Shown here piece by piece: positions 10,258-17,856 of a stretch of DNA of 64,000 nucleotides (position 1 is the stretch's first letter; each line of letters begins with the position of its first letter). The DNA lies in contig NZ_BIMD01000031.1 of assembly GCF_004000905.1 (NCBI RefSeq), forward strand, positions 1-64,000, given 5' to 3'. Source of the stretch: Paenibacillus humicus NBRC 102415. Lineage in GTDB: Bacteria; Bacillota; Bacilli; Paenibacillales; Paenibacillaceae. A program made the position numbers and the translations under genes. The notes under the pieces were generated by a model. It saw nothing but the letters and a program-made list of their open reading frames with translations. It ran no database searches and was not told where the DNA came from.

Positions 10258-10281
10258 AAAGAGGGGGCACCCTCTTTTTTT
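10258..10281 (+). terminator. intrinsic terminator
   Basis: Perfect 8-bp stem AAAGAGGG/CCCTCTTT with loop GGCA, running into seven T in total. It separates the att-like junction from the dus promoter. Confidence 0.8.
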
Positions 10282-10292
10282 GAATCTATTGG

Positions 10293-10320
10293 TTGACTAT
10301 GATTCTCTCGGGGTTATAAT
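10293..10320 (+). promoter_or_regulatory. sigma-A promoter of dus
   Basis: TTGACT at 10293-10298 and TATAAT at 10315-10320, with a 16-nt spacer. The gene starts about 80 nt downstream. Confidence 0.75.
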
Positions 10321-10403
10321 ATACTTTGCTTTAACATGCCGTAAGTGAGTTTTACCGCTTCGGGATAAGGAATTGCCCTAGTTTTCATAGAGAGGTTTTT
10401 GAT

Positions 10404-11393
10404 ATGACAGATAATTTTTGGCGTGATTTACCACGCCCTTTTTTTATACTGGCGCCCATGGAAGATGTGACGGATGTTGTTTTTCGCCATGTCGTTAGTG
10501 AAGCAGCCAGACCGGATGTGTTTTTTACAGAGTTTGCGAATACAGAGAGTTACTGTCACCCGGAGGGGAACCACAGTGTGCGCGGGCGCTTGACTTTTAC
10601 AGAGGATGAACAGCCCATTGTAGCCCATATCTGGGGAGATAAGCCGGAATACTTTCGTCAGATGAGCATCGGTATGGCGAAAGAAGGATTCAGAGGCATC
10701 GATATTAATATGGGTTGTCCCGTAGCGAATGTGGCAGAGAACGGGAAGGGAAGCGGCCTGATCTGCCGTCCAGAAACCGCAGCGGATATCATCCAGGCCG
10801 CAAAAGCCGGGGGATTGCCCGTCAGTGTAAAAACAAGGCTCGGTTTTAGTGCCTTAGACGAATGGCGGGGCTGGTTAAGCCATATTTTGCGACAAGACAT
10901 CGTCAATCTGTCTATTCATCTGCGGACAAGAGAGGAAATGAGCAAAGTAGATGCTCATTGGGAACTGATTCCGGAGATTAAGAAACTTCGTGATGAGGTG
11001 GCCCCAAATACACTTCTGACCATTAACGGGGATATCCCTGACCGTCAGACCGGCTTGCAGCTCGTTGAGCAATACGGTGTGGATGGTATTATGATTGGGC
11101 GCGGTATTTTTCATAATCCATTTGCTTTTGAGAAGGAGCCGAAGGATCACAGCAGTGAGGAATTGCTTGATTTGCTAAGGCTGCATCTAGATCTCCATGA
11201 TCAATATTCAGAACTGGAACCACGTTCGTTCAGACCGCTTTCCCGATTCTTTAAAATATATGTCCGTGGATTTCGAGGGGCAAGCGAATTAAGAAATAGC
11301 TTAATGAACACGAAATCAACAACTGAAGTGCGTGCGCTGCTCAATGAATATGCAAATAAGGAGCATGATGGGGCGGAGGAAGAAGGAAATTAA
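10404..11393 (+). CDS. dus: tRNA-dihydrouridine synthase (Dus family)
   Basis: Flavoenzyme that reduces uridine to dihydrouridine in tRNA D-loops. The TIM barrel shows the FMN-binding start APMEDVTD at about residue 14, NMGCPVANV with the catalytic Cys near 105, KTRLGF, and the FMN phosphate site [12 protein letters not shown]-terminal helical tRNA-binding domain follows. At 329 aa the length is normal. AGAGAGG precedes ATG 10404. Composition is AT-richer than the flanks and the gene lies between two rlmD-end copies. It may therefore be cargo of a second element rather than the housekeeping copy; that is inference. Confidence 0.9.
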   Translation: MTDNFWRDLPRPFFILAPMEDVTDVVFRHVVSEAARPDVFFTEFANTESYCHPEGNHSVRGRLTFTEDEQPIVAHIWGDKPEYFRQMSIGMAKEGFRGIDINMGCPVANVAENGKGSGLICRPETAADIIQAAKAGGLPVSVKTRLGFSALDEWRGWLSHILRQDIVNLSIHLRTREEMSKVDAHWELIPEIKKLRDEVAPNTLLTINGDIPDRQTGLQLVEQYGVDGIMIGRGIFHNPFAFEKEPKDHSSEELLDLLRLHLDLHDQYSELEPRSFRPLSRFFKIYVRGFRGASELRNSLMNTKSTTEVRALLNEYANKEHDGAEEEGN

Positions 11394-11567
11394 GTGGCCA
11401 AGTCAGGAGAGGCACCGGACGATTGCGGTAAAGAGTGGTTAGTTCGATAGGGAGAATTCGGCGTAGAAAGTAGAAAAAAACTTGAAGATGTTGAGGATCG
11501 GATGAATGGAGACGGGGCAACCCAGAGACAACAATCCTTTCCTCTGTTTTTATATGGAGGGGATTAC

Positions 11568-12137
11568 ATGTCCTGGAGCAAAATGAAGCAGCAACTGGAG
11601 AGCTTTCTCTGTCCTGCGTTAGAAGGAAGGGTAGAATACCGCGCACCAGGCTACCGTTATTTACCGGATAAAACAGGTATTTGTTACATCTCTGTAGATA
11701 AAAAGAACGTACTCAATATGATGGATAAAACCAGCTTCATCAGATGGTATCAGACGGAGCTGGAAATCAAGAATGATCCACATATTCAAATTCCTATCAG
11801 CAATGACGATATTGAAGCGGTTAGAAAAGCTGCCAAAGGGACCGTGCCGGAAGATCGTCTAAAAGTAATGGCCAGAAGCAGAATAAGTTCAGAATATGCA
11901 AAGGAGCTTTTGTCAGCGCAGGCTTCATTAAGTAAATCAAATTTTATCGTTGTGGCTACTAAGTTTTTATCTACTTCTATAGAGGAAAGCTTAGAGAGCA
12001 AGGAGATCTTATTGAATATCCTAGCCTTGGTGGACAGAAGGATTGGAAAAAAGCGGATCTTAACCATGTCCGAGAAGATGAAGTTAAAGCATCCAAGTGT
12101 GCAGTATTTCTATGAACTAAGGCGTAACGCATTGTGA
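11568..12137 (+). CDS. SF0329-like hypothetical protein
   Basis: 189 aa from ATG 11568, chosen because GGAGGGGA sits 5 nt upstream; a longer start at 11502 has no ribosome site. The protein opens MSWSKMKQQLESFLCP and contains VEYRAPGYRYLPDK, a pattern I associate with the uncharacterised SF0329 family. The rest is helical. No catalytic motif or membrane segment is visible. It is the last gene before the third rlmD-end copy. Function is unknown. Confidence 0.65.
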   Translation: MSWSKMKQQLESFLCPALEGRVEYRAPGYRYLPDKTGICYISVDKKNVLNMMDKTSFIRWYQTELEIKNDPHIQIPISNDDIEAVRKAAKGTVPEDRLKVMARSRISSEYAKELLSAQASLSKSNFIVVATKFLSTSIEESLESKEILLNILALVDRRIGKKRILTMSEKMKLKHPSVQYFYELRRNAL

Positions 12138-12160
12138 AGATAAGTTTTGTTCACACTGTC

Positions 12161-12199
12161 TACTCCACACATGTGGAATCGGCGTTGGCATTGATGTAA
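12161..12199 (+). other. displaced copy of the rlmD 3' end (att-like junction 3)
   Basis: Reads YSTHVESALALM-stop, again the end of RlmD without its body. In a tandem insertion model the distal copy would hold the original chromosomal 3' end. It marks the right boundary of the stacked island. Confidence 0.55.
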
Positions 12200-12231
12200 A
12201 AGTAATGTAATAGATGAGCCGGAAAGAACGG

Positions 12232-12266
12232 AGAGACGCTCGGGGAATTCCCGAGCGTCTCTTATT
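12232..12266. terminator. bidirectional terminator-like hairpin
   Basis: Perfect 13-bp stem AGAGACGCTCGGG/CCCGAGCGTCTCT with loop GAATT. The T tract is weak (TTATTG). It lies between the SF0329 gene and an oppositely oriented integrase tail and could serve either. Confidence 0.55.
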
Positions 12267-12363
12267 GTCCTTCAGCTTTGTTGATGTTGAAAAGTGATTT
12301 GAATTTATCGTCAGCCGCTTGGTCAGCTGCACGAAGAGCGTGACCATATATGTTCATGGAACG
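12262..12363 (-). pseudogene. C-terminal remnant of a tyrosine integrase
   Basis: The minus strand reads RSMNIYGHALRAADQAADDK and on to a stop at 12262. This is the classic end of Tn916/phage-type tyrosine integrases, with the catalytic Tyr in the IYGH box. An in-frame stop at 12364-12366 cuts it off and no catalytic Arg/His boxes remain. It lies just outside the third rlmD-end copy, evidence of a second class of integrative element here. Confidence 0.6.
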
Positions 12364-12528
12364 TCAAATCGTAAACGAAATTCAGGCTTAATGGAGCGTG
12401 TAAAACAGAGGTTTTTCCCGAAAATCTAATGCGACGGGAAGGATTGCGCTTTTTTTTGGGGGTATGGAAAGTCTGGACAATGTTTGGGGAATAGTACTTC
12501 ATTATGAACTTTAATGGAGCGTAGAGGA

Positions 12529-12993
12529 ATGAAAGTATTATCGATGATTCAACCGTGGGCGACTCTGCTTGTTCAAGGCGAGACTCTCTATGAAACTAGA
12601 TCCTGGAAGACGCGGTATCGCGGGCCGTTGGCCATTCATGCAAGCCGGAAAGTCGATAAGCAGGCCTGCAAATATGAACCCATCCGTTCTTTACTCGCCA
12701 AAAATGGCTATACGGAACAAAACCTCCCTACGGGGGTTATTCTTGCAACCTGCGAGCTTACGAATTGTTATCAAGTCATCGAAGCTGATGATACGTCAGC
12801 TACTCTGGATTGCGGGAAGGTCGTGACGGGGGACGACTTCCTGTTAGGCGATTACAGTCCAGGTTATTTTGCGTGGGAAATAGCGGGTTTCCGTCTGCTG
12901 AAGCCCTATATTCCAGCGAAGGGAAAACTGGGACTATGGGAATATCCGATAGGCGAAGAGTTGACGATAGGATCGACGGAAATAATCCATTAA
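12529..12993 (+). CDS. ASCH domain protein
   Basis: 154 aa from ATG 12529; GGAG at 12516-12519 gives the ribosome site and overlaps the earlier ATG at 12514, which I therefore reject. The protein starts MKVLSMIQPWATLLVQGE and continues ETRSWKTRYRGPLAIHAS, the defining ASCH pattern (a PUA-like beta-barrel thought to bind RNA or modified nucleotides). GLWEYP near the end is also typical. No neighbour forms an obvious operon with it. The substrate is unknown. Confidence 0.8.
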   Translation: MKVLSMIQPWATLLVQGETLYETRSWKTRYRGPLAIHASRKVDKQACKYEPIRSLLAKNGYTEQNLPTGVILATCELTNCYQVIEADDTSATLDCGKVVTGDDFLLGDYSPGYFAWEIAGFRLLKPYIPAKGKLGLWEYPIGEELTIGSTEIIH

Positions 12994-13031
12994 TGGAGGT
13001 TCTGACTTGAATCCCTTATTTTCTCCTTAAG

Positions 13032-13387
13032 ATGCCCCGCGCACTTGCAGTCGATGAGATCAATCAGATGGTACAGCTCTACGCGGATGCAGCCCGCCGG
13101 GCTGTTCAGGCAGGCGTAGATATGATTGAGTTTCACGGGGCGCACGGATATTTAATTCATCCGTTTCAATTCCCTTTTACCAACAAAGCTCTTGGGTGCC
13201 CGTCGTAGCTGTAGGCATGCTTGAGGACCTGGCACTTGCTCAATCCGTCGTCTGCAGCGAAGAAGCGGATTTAGTGGCGATCGCCCGTGGCATGCTTCGA
13301 GATCCTTACTGGACTATCCATGCTGCTCAATCGCTTAGAAGTGAATATACCCATATTCCAAAGCAATATGAGCGGGCTTACCATTAA
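13032..13387 (+). pseudogene. NADPH dehydrogenase (old yellow enzyme, NamA/YqjM-like), internally deleted and frameshifted
   Basis: 13032-13205 encodes AGVDMIEFHGAHGYLIHPF, the OYE segment holding the active-site H-A-H-G region. From 13196, in a frame shifted by two, it reads VPVVAVGMLEDLALAQ then ADLVAIARGMLRDPYW, the FMN-phosphate end of the same family. The N-terminus and the middle barrel (over 100 residues) are missing. The gene is dead. Confidence 0.8.
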
Positions 13388-13411
13388 GGGGAAAATAGGG
13401 AGGCTATCGTA

Positions 13412-14128
13412 ATGTCATTGAAAGAGAAGCGCGTCATCGTTGTAGGAGGCACATCAGGCATTGGATTATCGACTGCCAAGGCATTTCTGGATGAAGGGGC
13501 AACGGTAGTTATTGCAAGCCGTTCCGCTGCCAAGCTCTCGGAAGCCAAACAAACGCTTGGCGGGAATGTGGAAGCTTACGAGCTGGATTTTCGGAGTGAA
13601 GAGAAAGCCGCGGAATTTTTCGAAAAGGTAGGCAAGTTTGATCACTTGGTAATCACCGCTGGCGAAGGCGCGATGGGTGAGTTCCGCGAATTGCCGGTTG
13701 AACAGGCGCAAGCTGCCTTCGACAGCAAGTTCTGGGGCCAGTATATCACCGTTAAAGCGGCTATCCCCTATTTGAACCAAGAAGGCTCCATCTCCTTGAC
13801 TTCCGGCGTTTACGGCAAACGGCCTCCGAAGGGGGCATCCACGCTGGCTGCAATCAACTCGGCGTTGGAGGGGTTGATGCGGGGATTGACGGTGGATCTT
13901 GCCCCGATTCGGGTCAATGTGGTTTCTCCCGGAATCGTAGATACGCCTGTCTACGCAGGCATGCCGGAGGAAGACCGGAAATCCATGTTCAACGCCATTG
14001 CGAGCCAATTGCCTGTCGGACGGATCGCGCAGCCGGAAGATATTGCCGAAGCTTATGTTTACCTTGCGAAAAACGGATTCACCACCGGCTCCGTTATCCT
14101 GATTGAGGGCGGGGCGCTCCTGTCCTAA
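13412..14128 (+). CDS. short-chain dehydrogenase/reductase with atypical active site
   Basis: 238 aa. The NAD(P)-binding glycine motif GGTSGIG is at 12-18, the catalytic-type Ser at 131, and the VSPGIVDTP loop at 171-179. The usual YxxxK is absent: the aligned positions are Leu145 and Asn149, followed by the normal SALEGL helix. Some SDR subgroups share this loss, and whether they catalyse a redox reaction is unclear. GGGAGG lies upstream with a spacing of about 12 nt. A broken oxidoreductase precedes it and an Rrf2 regulator follows. Confidence 0.82.
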   Translation: MSLKEKRVIVVGGTSGIGLSTAKAFLDEGATVVIASRSAAKLSEAKQTLGGNVEAYELDFRSEEKAAEFFEKVGKFDHLVITAGEGAMGEFRELPVEQAQAAFDSKFWGQYITVKAAIPYLNQEGSISLTSGVYGKRPPKGASTLAAINSALEGLMRGLTVDLAPIRVNVVSPGIVDTPVYAGMPEEDRKSMFNAIASQLPVGRIAQPEDIAEAYVYLAKNGFTTGSVILIEGGALLS

Positions 14129-14231
14129 ACTCGAAGGGGCATATATCCAAGGTGATGAAATCCTGCGAATGAGGGAGTGAACGTGAGATAAACCCTTAAA
14201 ACCGAGGGACGGGCAGTTTTAGGCACGGATA

Positions 14232-14260
14232 TTGACTTTACTTTAGGTAGTAACTATAAT
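14232..14260 (+). promoter_or_regulatory. sigma-A promoter of the Rrf2 gene
   Basis: TTGACT at 14232-14237 and TATAAT at 14255-14260, spacer 17 nt. Transcription would start near 14267, which rules out the ATG at 14259 as translation start. Confidence 0.8.
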
Positions 14261-14266
14261 GGTTAC
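14250..14266. promoter_or_regulatory. operator GTAAC-N7-GTTAC over the -10 box
   Basis: A perfect 5-bp inverted repeat with a 7-nt spacer that is itself TATAATG, so a bound repressor would cover the -10 element. The same motif occurs twice upstream of the oxidoreductase at 14743-14774, which suggests both genes answer to the Rrf2 protein. Confidence 0.65.
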
Positions 14267-14276
14267 AACGGTGGTG

Positions 14277-14699
14277 ATGCACTTGAAACAAATAAGCACT
14301 CGCTTTTCTATTGCTGTTCACATCCTTTCCCTGATTGCGGTCAGTCCAAACGAATGTACGGGGGACTTCATTGCGGGCAGCGTAAATACAAACCCCGTTA
14401 TAATCCGGAGAATTATGGGGATGTTAAAAAAAATGGGGTTAGTGGAAATACGGCCTGGGGTTGGAGGTGCTTCTCTACTCAAGGCACCTGAGGAAATTAC
14501 GCTTCTCGATGTTTATCGGGCTGTAAATGTGATTGAAGACAACCAATTATTCCGTTTTCACGCAGATCCGAATGAGCGATGTCCAGTCGGGGCGAACATT
14601 GAGTCGGTTCTCCAATCCGAGTTGAATGAGGCTCAATTCGCTATGGAACACAGGTTGGCGCAAACGACTTTGAGCCAACTCACACCAAGGTTCAAATAA
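14277..14699 (+). CDS. Rrf2-family transcriptional regulator (YwnA-like)
   Basis: 140 aa from ATG 14277, about 10 nt after the predicted transcription start, so the mRNA has almost no leader. The winged helix opens STRFSIAVHILSLIAV, and the recognition region is NPVIIRRIMGMLKKMGLVEIRPGVGGASL. Only one Cys lies in the segment where [Fe-S] Rrf2 members carry three, so a redox or ligand signal other than Fe-S is likely. It probably represses itself and the next gene through the shared operator. Confidence 0.85.
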   Translation: MHLKQISTRFSIAVHILSLIAVSPNECTGDFIAGSVNTNPVIIRRIMGMLKKMGLVEIRPGVGGASLLKAPEEITLLDVYRAVNVIEDNQLFRFHADPNERCPVGANIESVLQSELNEAQFAMEHRLAQTTLSQLTPRFK

Positions 14700-14702
14700 A
14701 TG

Positions 14703-14730
14703 AGAGCTCCTTATAAGAGAGCTTTTATTT
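14703..14730 (+). terminator. terminator after the Rrf2 gene
   Basis: Stem AGAGCTC/GAGCTTT with one G-T pair and a 9-nt loop, followed by TATTTTAT. Moderate quality. Confidence 0.5.
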
Positions 14731-14742
14731 TATAGACTTGTT

Positions 14743-14774
14743 GTAACTAATGCTGTTATAACAATGGGTATTAC
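14743..14774. promoter_or_regulatory. two overlapping Rrf2-type operators
   Basis: GTAAC-N7-GTTAT (14743-14759) and ATAAC-N7-ATTAC (14758-14774) share the central palindrome GTTATAAC. They lie 30-60 nt before the oxidoreductase start. The spacing is the same as the single site at 14250. Confidence 0.6.
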
Positions 14775-14801
14775 AACAAAATATAAGTGGAGGAATAGAA
14801 G

Positions 14802-15665
14802 ATGAAAATGTTGGTCACAGGTGCGACAGGGAAATTGGGAACTATAGTTGTAGAGACGCTATTGAAATCTGTACCGGCGAGTGATTTGGCTGTCAGTGTC
14901 CGCGATCCAGAGAAAGCAGAAGGATTGCGAGTTCGTGGAGTAGAAGTTCGTCAAGGAGATTTTGACCGTCCAGAAACATTGGATGCTGCTTTTGCAGGTA
15001 TCGATCGTCTATTGATTATTTCTGCGGATGGAGACAATGAAACAAGAATTCGGCAGCACACAAATGCTGTTGCTGCTGCAGAGCGTGCTGGAGTTAAATT
15101 CATTGCATATACAAGTGCAACGAATGCAAACGAAAGCAAGTTATTCCTTGCTGAAGTACACCGTGTCACAGAACAAGCCATCGTCAAAACGGGCATTCCT
15201 TACTCCTTCTTACGCAACAACTGGTACTTGGAGAATGAAATTGCGAGCATTCAAGGCGTGATGGCAGGAGCTCCTTGGGTGACCTCCGCTGGATCTGGCA
15301 AAGTGGGTTGGGCACTGCGGCAAGATTACGCGGCGGCGGTTGCAGGCGTATTGGCGGGGAACGGACACGACAATACCATTTATGAACTTTCGGGTAAGCT
15401 GATGACTCAAGAAGAACTGGCATCTGCTCTTGGCACGGTATTAGGCAAGGAAGTGCCTGTCCAACAGGTCGATGACGCCGCTTATGCCGACATCATGAAA
15501 GGCGCAGGTGTACCCGACTTCGTTATCCCTATTCTCGTAAGTATCCAGCAAGCCATTCGAGAAGGCGCACTGGAGCTCGAAAGCAATGATTTCGAAAAGC
15601 TGCTCGGTCGTCCAGCTACGCCAATTAGCGAGGCCCTGACTCAACTAGTGAACGAAATCTCTTAA
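14802..15665 (+). CDS. NmrA/QorB-like NAD(P)-dependent oxidoreductase (probable quinone reductase)
   Basis: 287 aa. The N-terminal Rossmann motif GATGKLG (residues 7-13), the YTSATNA segment and FLRNNWYLEN near 145 are typical of the NmrA-like SDR group that includes E. coli QorB (NAD(P)H:quinone oxidoreductase). There is no catalytic YxxxK, as usual for this group. GTGGAGGAAT is the ribosome site. Regulation by the upstream Rrf2 protein is inferred from the operators; a role in quinone or electrophile detoxification fits but is not proven. Confidence 0.85.
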   Translation: MKMLVTGATGKLGTIVVETLLKSVPASDLAVSVRDPEKAEGLRVRGVEVRQGDFDRPETLDAAFAGIDRLLIISADGDNETRIRQHTNAVAAAERAGVKFIAYTSATNANESKLFLAEVHRVTEQAIVKTGIPYSFLRNNWYLENEIASIQGVMAGAPWVTSAGSGKVGWALRQDYAAAVAGVLAGNGHDNTIYELSGKLMTQEELASALGTVLGKEVPVQQVDDAAYADIMKGAGVPDFVIPILVSIQQAIREGALELESNDFEKLLGRPATPISEALTQLVNEIS

Positions 15666-15686
15666 ACAAAATAACTGAACTTTATT

Positions 15687-15725
15687 GAAAACCGACCTTT
15701 CGTAATGTGAGGCCGGTTTTCGATT
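15687..15725 (+). terminator. terminator after the oxidoreductase
   Basis: A 12-bp stem GAAAACCGACCT/AGGCCGGTTTTC with one mismatch; the T run lies within the stem end and is followed by CGATTT. Confidence 0.55.
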
Positions 15726-15740
15726 TATAGGTTCAAATCT

Positions 15741-15951
15741 TGACGGCCAGCACGGGCGACGGACAAGCTGTCCTGACCTGGAATGCCGCGCAGGGAGCTG
15801 TGGCTTACAGTGTCTATCAAGGGACGGAAGCGGTCAGCGTGGACTGCGAGGTAGACAGCCTGACGATCGCGCCGAGTGTGGCGGACACGGGATATGGAAT
15901 CGTTGCAGTCAGCTGTATGACAGCGTGGGCTTGCTGATCAACGGTCCCCAG
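15741..15951 (+). pseudogene. decayed fragment of an FN3/cadherin-like wall-protein gene
   Basis: The sequence is clearly related to two separate parts of the intact gene at 32815-36339. Its first half matches the FN3 start (GDGQAVL-WNAA-GAVAYSVYQ) and its second half the beta-sandwich domain (VDSLTIAPSVADT-YG). The roughly 250 bases between them are missing. Stops and frameshifts interrupt it. It is a truncated paralogue left after duplication or recombination. Confidence 0.8.
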
Positions 15952-16047
15952 TGAAAAAATGATCGTTGGCAGACTCTATTTACCCAGCACAAGCTCCGAA
16001 TTTTGCATGATTAGTGTAAATCTGAACACTCTGGATATTTGCAAAGT

Positions 16048-16086
16048 GACGCTAGGAGCAAGGCATTATCCTGGCGTCTTTATTTT
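16048..16086 (+). terminator. terminator-like hairpin
   Basis: Stem GACGCTAGGA/TCCTGGCGTC with one mismatch and loop GCAAGGCATTA, followed by TTTATTTTT. It sits in a 276-base gap (15952-16227) where I see nothing else, and may be the terminator of the decayed gene upstream. Confidence 0.5.
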
Positions 16087-16227
16087 TCACTTTATTCGAT
16101 AGGAAGGATACAGATTCTCAAAGTCGTGACAGTTAAAGTCGAGTCGAAAATCGGGGTAATCATCGATTTGTAGCAAGAGTTTATTTATTCGAATAAAGGT
16201 GCTCTCGCAGAAGAAGCCCGAAGGCTT

Positions 16228-16509
16228 TTAATGAATGTGCTGAAGCTGATTATCCTCCATTCTCCAATTAGAAAGCCGACCTTTGGAAACTTCCGCTTTG
16301 AAGATGTTGGTCTTCGGATCGTATATGACTAAACTGGCATTCATGATTTCATTAAGATTTGCGCTTGCCAGCAAATCGTTCGCTGTTTTGTCGAGTGTTG
16401 TTTCCGCTGCTGTGCCTACGGTAGCGACTACTTCTTTGATCCCGTCTTGGTCCACATCAACCTCCACGGTATTTGCTTCGATAATTCGTTTGTAATACTT
16501 CCACCCTGT
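16228..16509 (-). pseudogene. C-terminal fragment of an unknown protein
   Basis: An open frame without a credible start: the minus strand reads TGWKYYKRIIEANTVEVDVD and runs to a stop at 16228, after an in-frame TGA at 16510-16512. The internal phrase VDVDQDGIKEVVATVGT resembles calcium-loop or FG-GAP-like secreted proteins. It is probably what is left of a larger gene; no homologue of it is in the window. Confidence 0.5.
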
Positions 16510-16587
16510 TCAATTGCTCTACTAGAGTCGAATATATAACTAAGGACGAATCAGCCATTCCAATCCATAAACCGGGAGAAGATAAAG

Positions 16588-17853
16588 ATGTCCATCGTGC
16601 AAGTCAGATCCACCAATCCGCAGTTTTCTTTCCTGATCAAGAAAAACCCCAATTCCGGCATGCTGCTCCGAGCCATTCGCAAAGGGATTGCCTACGGCTG
16701 GTACAGCGATGAGCAGACGTTCAATGTCTACTTCAAGGATGCGGACAATGAAATTTCCTATAAGCGGGATCAGCAGGATGACTTTGAGTATTTGAACGTC
16801 TCGAGGTACAATACGCCGCAGTTTCCGCTCAATGCGATCAATGAATTCTTTTCAACGCCGCTTAAAAAGGCTGATGAGACGGATGTGGAAGGCTTTGAAC
16901 ATACATTCTTTATCAATATGATCCATATTGAACTGGTTCGGTATATCGATTCTTTCGAGAAGCATTTGAAGGATTTTTCGTTTGAAATTACTCATCACTC
17001 GCATAAGAGCTATTCGCTGACGGTGAAGACGAACAAGAGTTTATATGAGCTTCTTCATGTCGTGAGCGTCTTGTGCCTGTTCCTGTCGATGTTCAGCGAC
17101 GAGTACATCGACATCTCGGACAGCATCCTGGACAAGTACATCAAGAGCTTCAATGTATTGGATGCGCCGTTCTATATCCGCAGCCTGTTTGTACGAAACT
17201 TCCTGTCGTCCAGAGATCGGTTCCAGAAATACAAAGCCGAGATGGAAAAGACGGAGCGTTATGCCATCCAGTTCGCCTACGGCGGCACGGCTCAGCAGCG
17301 GAGGAATTATATCGGCAGTGCGCTTGCCTTTGATAAATCGATTTTGGATGTCGGCTGTGGAGAGGGCTTCTATGCAATCCCCTTTGCAGGGAAAATCGAG
17401 GGCACTTATTATGCGGTCGACATCAATGAGGAGCTGCTGGAGAAGGTCAAGCGCAAAGCGGAGGCCAAGGAAATCGACAATATCGTTACTCACACTTCAC
17501 TGGCACAGTTTCTGGACAACTACAACGGCGAACAGGTCGATGTCGTGATGACGGAGGTCATAGAGCATATGAGTCAAGATGAAGCCAAGGAGCTCATTCA
17601 TCTGATTGGCGCTCATGTCGATTTTGAACGATTCATCCTTACGACTCCGAACGCGGATTTCAACCGCTATTACGAGCTGAGCGGCTTCAGGCATGACGAC
17701 CACAAATGGGAGATGGGCGAAGAAGCGTTCCGGGAGTGGATGCTTGATGTGCTCAAAGAAACAAACATGCTAGCCGAATTCGTTGCCATCGGAGACGGCA
17801 TCGATGGCATCAAGACAACGCAAGGCGCCATTCTGAAGAAGAGAGGAGCATGA
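16588..17853 (+). CDS. hen1: bacterial Hen1, 3'-terminal RNA ribose 2'-O-methyltransferase
   Basis: Partner of Pnkp in bacterial RNA repair: it methylates the 2'-OH of the 3'-terminal nucleotide before ligation so that the repaired RNA resists a second cut. 421 aa. The N-terminal half (1-230) corresponds to the region that activates the Pnkp ligase. The methyltransferase half has SAM motif DVGCGEG at 254-260, D278, and metal-binding E323, E326, H327 and H372, which fits the E-x-x-E-H plus distant His signature of Hen1. GGGAGAAG precedes the ATG. pnkp starts 3 nt after the stop, so the two are one operon. Confidence 0.93.
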   Translation: MSIVQVRSTNPQFSFLIKKNPNSGMLLRAIRKGIAYGWYSDEQTFNVYFKDADNEISYKRDQQDDFEYLNVSRYNTPQFPLNAINEFFSTPLKKADETDVEGFEHTFFINMIHIELVRYIDSFEKHLKDFSFEITHHSHKSYSLTVKTNKSLYELLHVVSVLCLFLSMFSDEYIDISDSILDKYIKSFNVLDAPFYIRSLFVRNFLSSRDRFQKYKAEMEKTERYAIQFAYGGTAQQRRNYIGSALAFDKSILDVGCGEGFYAIPFAGKIEGTYYAVDINEELLEKVKRKAEAKEIDNIVTHTSLAQFLDNYNGEQVDVVMTEVIEHMSQDEAKELIHLIGAHVDFERFILTTPNADFNRYYELSGFRHDDHKWEMGEEAFREWMLDVLKETNMLAEFVAIGDGIDGIKTTQGAILKKRGA

Positions 17854-17856
17854 AGG

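Noticed and set aside
14259-14276. ATG 14259 as start of the Rrf2 gene
   Set aside because: It falls inside the -10 box of a consensus promoter, so it would not be transcribed.
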